NCBI GenBank assembly: GCA_038213835.1
Contig: JBBQSN010000122.1
Location: forward strand, 1 to 10,622
Length of the DNA stretch: 10,622 bases
Source: JBBQSN01 sp038213835
Lineage (GTDB): Bacteria > Actinomycetota > Actinomycetes > Actinomycetales > CAWJMD01
Direction: 5' to 3'
Shown here one piece after another: positions 6,967-10,622 of the stretch. Under the pieces are notes generated by a model that ran no database searches, was not told where the DNA came from, and saw nothing but the letters and a program-made list of their open reading frames with translations. A program made the translations under genes and the position numbers. Within the stretch, counting starts at the first letter, position 1, and each line of letters begins with the position of its first letter.

Positions 6967-7467
6967 ATGTCCACCGACGCGATCGTCGTCCTCAAGGACG
7001 ACCACAAGCGGGTCCGCGCCCTGTTCCGCGACTTCCAGAAGGCCGGCAAGGACGCCACTGTCACCAAGGGGAGGCTCGCGACCAAGATCATCGAGGAGCT
7101 GACCGTGCACACCTACCTCGAGAACGAGGTGATGTACCCGGAGGTGCGTGCGCTGCTGCCCGAGCTCGAGGACGACGTGCTCGAGTCGTACGAGGAGCAC
7201 CACGTCGCCGACGTGCTCTGCATGGAGCTCGCCGCGATGGACCCCGACGCCGAGCGCTTCGACGCCAAGATGACCGTGCTGATCGAGAACGTCACGCACC
7301 ACATCGAGGAGGAGGAGCAGGACTGGTTCCCCAAGGTCCGCGCCGGTCTCGGTCGCAAGCAGCTGCAGGACATCGGGGCCCGGATGCAGGAGATGCGCCC
7401 GACCGCCCCGCGCAGCCCGGCCCAGCCGAGCGCGCTGAAGAAGGTCGTCGACGCGGTCATCGCCTGA
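6967..7467 (+). CDS. Hemerythrin HHE cation-binding domain protein
   Basis: A 166-residue soluble protein made almost entirely of a four-helix hemerythrin-like domain. Candidate di-iron ligands are visible: His13 in LKDDHKRVRALF, His49 and Glu53 in VHTYLENEVMYPEV (HxxxE), His78/His79 in EEHHVADVL, and His112/Glu116 in THHIEEEEQDWFPK (HxxxE). The C-terminal tail from about 145 is Pro/Ala-rich and ends in a short basic amphipathic helix. Family members bind a non-haem di-iron centre and are linked to oxygen, nitric oxide or redox sensing and iron handling; the role here is unknown. The start is ATG 6967, with GGAG at 6955-6958 eight nt upstream; residues from there match the family N-terminus (MSTDAIVVLKDDHK). 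The frame stays open back to a GTG at 6712 across the pat remnant, but that extension does not look like protein. Confidence 0.9.
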   Translation: MSTDAIVVLKDDHKRVRALFRDFQKAGKDATVTKGRLATKIIEELTVHTYLENEVMYPEVRALLPELEDDVLESYEEHHVADVLCMELAAMDPDAERFDAKMTVLIENVTHHIEEEEQDWFPKVRAGLGRKQLQDIGARMQEMRPTAPRSPAQPSALKKVVDAVIA

Positions 7468-7470
7468 GCA

Positions 7471-7493
7471 GACCCGGCGCGTCCAGCGCCGTC
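7471..7493 (+). terminator. Weak candidate terminator hairpin after the hemerythrin gene
   Basis: GGCGC (7476-7480) pairs with GCGCC (7486-7490) around a 5-nt loop, and GAC (7471-7473) can extend onto GTC (7491-7493) past a 2-nt bulge. It starts 3 nt after the stop codon, but the stem is short, there is no T-tract, and such hairpins arise easily in GC-rich DNA. Confidence 0.25.
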
Positions 7494-7607
7494 TCGACAG
7501 GCGGTACGGTGTGCTTCCAGGCGCCGGTCACAGGTGATCGACGCCCCCCGCGTCGTGCGTGCCGGCCACCCCGGAGGCCGGAGCGGGGACCCGCAGTCAG
7601 CACCGCT

Positions 7608-7628
7608 GCACCAGGCGACCCCTGGTGC
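7608..7628. promoter_or_regulatory. Perfect 8-bp dyad upstream of bkdA (operator or mRNA hairpin)
   Basis: GCACCAGG (7608-7615) and CCTGGTGC (7621-7628) are exact inverted repeats around a 5-bp centre, spanning 21 bp. The dyad ends 23 bp before the GTG start and about 11 bp before the ribosome site at 7640-7646. The size and symmetry fit an operator for a dimeric regulator of the E1/E2 operon, or a hairpin in the 5' untranslated region. It lies in the 184-bp gap after the hemerythrin gene, which also holds a CCGGCC/GGCCGG inverted repeat (7562-7567, 7576-7581) but no promoter I would defend. Confidence 0.5.
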
Positions 7629-7651
7629 CGGCGACGACGAAGGAGACCTGC

Positions 7652-8803
7652 GTGACCGACACCGCTGTCGGCGCCGGCCGCTCCCGCCTCGATGGCGGAC
7701 CGGACCTGGTGCAGCTGCTCACCCCCGAGGGCGAGCGCCTCGAGCACCCCGAGTACTCACCCCTGGTCGAGCACCTGACCGCGCAGGACCTGCGCGGCAT
7801 GTACCGCGACCTCGTGCTGGTGCGCCGGGCCGACGCCGAGGCCACCGCGCTGCAGCGTCAGGGCGAGCTGGGCATCTGGGTCAGCCTGCTGGGGCAGGAG
7901 GCGGCGCAGATCGGCTCCGGTCGCGCCACGCGCCAGCAGGACTACGTCTTCCCGACCTACCGCGAGCACGGCGTCGCCTGGACCCGCGACGTCGACCCGG
8001 TGACGTTGCTCGGGCTCTACCGCGGGGTCAACCAGGGCGGCTGGGACCCCACCAAGAACAACTTCCACCTGTACACGATCGTGATCGGCTCGCAGACCCT
8101 GCACGCCACCGGCTACGCTATGGGCATCCAGCGCGACGGCGCGGTCGGCACCGGCGACGCCGACCGCGACGCCGCGGTGATCGCCTACTTCGGTGACGGT
8201 GCGAGCGCGCAGGGCGACGTCAACGAGGCGTTCGTCTTCGCGTCCGTGTTCAACGCCCCGGTCGTGTTCTTCTGCCAGAACAACCAGTGGGCGATCTCGG
8301 AGCCGAACGAGCGCCAGACCCGCATCCCGCTCTACCAGCGCGCCCGCGGCTTCGGCTTCCCCGGCGTGCGGGTCGACGGCAACGACGTGCTGGCCACGTA
8401 CGCGGTCACCACGCAGGCGCTGGATCGTGCCCGCAACGGTGAGGGCCCCACGCTGGTCGAGGCGTTCACGTACCGGATGGGTGCGCACACCACGTCCGAC
8501 GACCCGACCCGGTACCGGATCGAGGCCGAGGTCGAGGAGTGGAAGCTCAAGGACCCGATCGCGCGGCTGAAGGCGTACCTGGCCCGCGGCGGCGACGCCG
8601 ACCAGGACTTCTTCGACCAGATCGAGAAGGAGGCGGACGAGCTCGCCGCGCACGTCCGCAAGGGCTGCCTGGAGATGCCGAACCCGCACCCGGACGAGAT
8701 GTTCCAGCACGCCTACCGCGAGCCGTATCCCCTCGTCGACGAGGAGCGGGCCTGGTTCGCGCAGTACCACGCGTCCTTCGAGGGAGAGGGTGCCGAGAAG
8801 TGA
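7652..8803 (+). CDS. bkdA: 2-oxo acid dehydrogenase E1 component, alpha subunit (probably branched-chain)
   Basis: A 383-residue thiamine-diphosphate-dependent E1 alpha subunit. The TPP/Mg site is clear: GDGASAQGDVNEA from residue 181 and NNQWAIS from 210, the GDG-x26-NN pattern. The C-terminal block YRMGAHTTSDDPTRYR (274-289) is the loop corresponding to the phosphorylation loop of eukaryotic E1 alpha, and FPTYREHGVAW (100-110) is another family block. With the beta subunit it forms an alpha2-beta2 enzyme that decarboxylates a 2-oxo acid and passes the acyl group to lipoyl-E2. Actinobacteria normally oxidise pyruvate with the one-chain AceE, so a split E1 beside a lipoyl E2 is more likely branched-chain oxo-acid dehydrogenase, as for M. 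tuberculosis bkdABC; automated annotation may call it pdhA. Start GTG 7652 follows AAGGAGA at 7640-7646; upstream codons in frame are not family-like. It overlaps bkdB by 4 nt. Confidence 0.9.
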   Translation: MTDTAVGAGRSRLDGGPDLVQLLTPEGERLEHPEYSPLVEHLTAQDLRGMYRDLVLVRRADAEATALQRQGELGIWVSLLGQEAAQIGSGRATRQQDYVFPTYREHGVAWTRDVDPVTLLGLYRGVNQGGWDPTKNNFHLYTIVIGSQTLHATGYAMGIQRDGAVGTGDADRDAAVIAYFGDGASAQGDVNEAFVFASVFNAPVVFFCQNNQWAISEPNERQTRIPLYQRARGFGFPGVRVDGNDVLATYAVTTQALDRARNGEGPTLVEAFTYRMGAHTTSDDPTRYRIEAEVEEWKLKDPIARLKAYLARGGDADQDFFDQIEKEADELAAHVRKGCLEMPNPHPDEMFQHAYREPYPLVDEERAWFAQYHASFEGEGAEK

Positions 8804-9807
8804 CCGAGACCAGCAGCGAGGCGCCCACCACGGTCGTGCAGTCGACCATCGCCAAGGGCATCACGATGGGCCTGCGGGCGGCGATGGAGGCCGAGCCGAA
8901 GGTCCTGGTCATGGGCGAGGACGTCGGCAAGCTCGGCGGTGTCTTCCGCGTCACCGACGGCCTGCAGAAGGACTTCGGCGAGGACCGCGTCATCGACACC
9001 CCGCTCGCGGAGTCCGGGATCATCGGCACCGCGATCGGTATGGCGCTGCGCGGCTACCGGCCGGTCTGCGAGATCCAGTTCGACGGCTTCATCTTCCCGG
9101 CGTACGACCAGATCGTCACCCAGCTGGCGAAGATGGGGTACCGCTCCGGGGGCTCGGTGAAGCTGCCGATCGTGATCCGGGTCCCGTTCGGCGGCGGCAT
9201 CGGCGCGGTCGAGCACCACTCGGAGAGCCCGGAGGCGTACTTCGCGCACACCCCGGGCCTGCGCGTGGTCTCGTGCTCGAACCCGGCCGACGCGTACTGG
9301 ATGATCCAGCAGGCGATCGCCTCCGACGACCCGGTGATGTTCTTCGAGCCGAAGCGCCGGTACTGGGAGAAGGGGCAGGTCGACACCTCGGTCACCCCGA
9401 TGCCGCTGCACCAGGCCCGGGTTGCCCGCGAGGGCACCGACGTCACCGTGGCGGCGTACGGCCCGATGGTCACCACGTCACTGGCTGCTGCGCAGGCCGC
9501 CGCCGACGACGGCATCTCGATCGAGGTGATCGACCTTCGCACCCTGTCGCCGCTCGACGTCGACACGATCGAGGCCTCGGTGAACAAGACCGGGCGGCTG
9601 GTGACGGTGCACGAGGCCACCACGTTCCTCGGGATGGGGGCGGAGATCGCCGCCCGCGTCACCGAGCGCTGCTTCTACTCGATGGAGGCTCCGGTGCTGC
9701 GTGTCGGCGGGTTCCACATCCCGTACCCGGCCAGCCGGCACGAGGAGGAGTACCTGCCCGACCTGGACCGGGTGCTCGACGCCGTCGACCGCTCGTTCGC
9801 CTTCTGA
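8800..9807 (+). CDS. bkdB: 2-oxo acid dehydrogenase E1 component, beta subunit (probably branched-chain)
   Basis: A 335-residue transketolase-like beta subunit. Seen in order: GEDVGKLGGVFRVTDGL (39-55), the TPP-activating glutamate Glu71 in DTPLAESGIIGTAIG, QFDGFIFPAYDQ (93-104), VPFGGGIGAVEHHSESPEAY (128-147) with the active-site His pair 139-140, and the C-terminal transketolase domain with VIDLRTLSPLD (243-253) and VHEATTFLGMGAEI (270-283). Length and motifs are those of a complete bacterial E1 beta. It pairs with the alpha subunit to form the E1 active site at the subunit interface. The GTG start at 8800 lies in the alpha stop (GTGA), indicating translational coupling and matched synthesis of the two subunits. 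The gene for E2 begins 11 nt after its stop. Substrate preference (branched-chain versus pyruvate) is inferred from context. Confidence 0.92.
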   Translation: MTETSSEAPTTVVQSTIAKGITMGLRAAMEAEPKVLVMGEDVGKLGGVFRVTDGLQKDFGEDRVIDTPLAESGIIGTAIGMALRGYRPVCEIQFDGFIFPAYDQIVTQLAKMGYRSGGSVKLPIVIRVPFGGGIGAVEHHSESPEAYFAHTPGLRVVSCSNPADAYWMIQQAIASDDPVMFFEPKRRYWEKGQVDTSVTPMPLHQARVAREGTDVTVAAYGPMVTTSLAAAQAAADDGISIEVIDLRTLSPLDVDTIEASVNKTGRLVTVHEATTFLGMGAEIAARVTERCFYSMEAPVLRVGGFHIPYPASRHEEEYLPDLDRVLDAVDRSFAF

Positions 9808-9818
9808 GGACTGGACCC

Positions 9819-10622
9819 ATGCCGCAGATCAAGCAGTTCCTGCTGCCCGACCCCGCCGAGGGGCTCACCGAGGCCGAGATCGTCACCTGGAAGGTGGCGG
9901 TCGGCGACATGGTGGTCATCAACCAGCCGATCGTCGACATCGAGACGGCCAAGTCGCTGGTCGAGCTGCCGTGCCCGTTCGCGGGGAAGGTCGTCGAGAT
10001 CCACGTCGCCGAGGGTGTGACCGCCGACGTCGGCACTCCGATCATCTCGATCGACGTCGACCCCGAGGGCGCTTCTCCCGCAGGCACTCCCACCGGTGAT
10101 GTCCCCGAGCAGGCCACCGCCGCCGAGCGCCCCGAGGTGGGCGGCCCCGGCGAGGAGATGGTCCCGACGCCGCCGGACGAGGGCTTCGTCGAGCCCGGCC
10201 TGATCGGCGGTGCTGCCCCGGGCGGACGCACCTCCGTGCTGGTCGGCTACGGCCCGAAGTCGCAGGAGGCCGCCCGTCGTCCGCGGCGCGGTCGCGGTGG
10301 CGAGGCCAGCACCAGCGGATCGGCCGCCGTGCAGGAGGCGTTCTCGGCCGAACGCCAGGTGGCGACCCCGGTCGCCCCGATGCGCGCGGCGGCCCCGGTC
10401 AGGCCCGTGCCCACCGGGCCGGTCGCCGGGCGCTCGCTCCCGCCCGTCGGGAGGGTCGAGGCCGCGCCCACCGGCGATGCCACCCGGGTGCTGGCCAAGC
10501 CGCCGGTGCGCAAGCTCGCCCGCGACCTCGGAGTCGACCTCGCCGACGCCACCCCCACCGGCCCGAACGGCACCGTCTCCCGCGACGACGTGCTGGCGCT
10601 GGCCGACGGCTCCGCCCCTGTC
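9819..10622 (+). CDS. bkdC: Dihydrolipoamide acyltransferase E2 of the 2-oxo acid dehydrogenase complex, N-terminal part (3' end outside window)
   Basis: The frame is open for 268 codons to the last base of the window. Residues 1-80 form one lipoyl domain with the acceptor Lys45 in DIETAKS. Residues about 83-225 are a long flexible linker rich in Pro, Ala, Gly and Glu, with a more conserved basic patch near 136-157 (SVLVGYGPKSQ then AARRPRR). Residues about 226-262 (AKPPVRKLARDLGVDLADAT, then GPNGTVSRDDVLAL) are a peripheral subunit-binding domain that holds E1 or E3. The catalytic acyltransferase domain with its HxxxDG motif lies beyond the window. E2 is the core of the complex and transfers the acyl group from lipoate to CoA. 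The start ATG 9819 follows GAGGA at 9806-9810 with 8-nt spacing, and the gene is in operon with bkdAB. The alternative name is pdhC. Confidence 0.9.
   Translation, partial: MPQIKQFLLPDPAEGLTEAEIVTWKVAVGDMVVINQPIVDIETAKSLVELPCPFAGKVVEIHVAEGVTADVGTPIISIDVDPEGASPAGTPTGDVPEQATAAERPEVGGPGEEMVPTPPDEGFVEPGLIGGAAPGGRTSVLVGYGPKSQEAARRPRRGRGGEASTSGSAAVQEAFSAERQVATPVAPMRAAAPVRPVPTGPVAGRSLPPVGRVEAAPTGDATRVLAKPPVRKLARDLGVDLADATPTGPNGTVSRDDVLALADGSAPV

Noticed and set aside
7494..7510. TCGACA (7494) and TACGGT (7505) as a bkd promoter
   Set aside because: Each resembles a promoter hexamer, but they are only 5 bp apart, so they cannot form one -35/-10 pair, and TACGGT alone is weak evidence.
7757..8770. 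A 337-codon minus-strand frame opposite bkdA
   Set aside because: It is fully antisense to a clear E1 alpha gene and its translation has no recognisable domain.

Overview
The window is very GC-rich, densely coding, and uses GTG starts in GTGA gene overlaps. Together with the gene content (PaaN, a Pat-type aromatic aminotransferase, a mycobacteriophage-type 4-TM holin-family protein and a two-subunit E1 oxo-acid dehydrogenase) this points to a high-GC actinobacterium. Nocardioides or a relative is my best guess from family resemblance; I could not search. No rRNA, tRNA, CRISPR array, transposase or integrase is visible.

Layout, left to right. The 3' end of paaN (phenylacetate degradation) runs convergently into a small membrane protein gene on the minus strand (877-485). 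A 180-bp divergent intergenic region follows. Next is a two-gene ABC export operon (ATPase 1058-1852, ten-TM FtsX/MacB-type permease 1849-4494, 4-nt GTGA overlap), closed by a 13-bp perfect hairpin. An 11-bp-period tandem repeat array and a TANNNT -10 element then lead to pat (4639-5748), apparently as a leaderless transcript. A membrane-anchored alpha/beta hydrolase (5770-6699) comes next, then a hemerythrin-domain protein (6967-7467). The window ends in a bkd-type operon: E1 alpha (7652-8803), E1 beta (8800-9807) and the first 268 codons of a lipoyl E2 (9819 to the end).

The main surprise is between the hydrolase and hemerythrin genes. The last ~80 bp of pat occur a second time at 6730-6842, in the same orientation, with 74 of 76 aligned bases identical from the repeat edge to just before the stop. 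The second copy carries a 29-nt net insertion made of a pure six-copy GAGACC array, which shifts its frame. The hydrolase gene is therefore bracketed by direct repeats of the pat 3' end. This is what insertion of a cassette at a gene's 3' end, or a partial tandem duplication, would leave, although no recombinase is present here.

How the genes fit together: Pat interconverts aromatic amino acids and aromatic 2-oxo acids, PaaN belongs to phenylacetate catabolism, and the E1alpha/E1beta/E2 set most likely oxidises branched-chain 2-oxo acids. The region thus has an amino-acid/2-oxo-acid catabolism flavour. The ABC exporter, holin-like protein, hydrolase and hemerythrin have no evident direct link to it.
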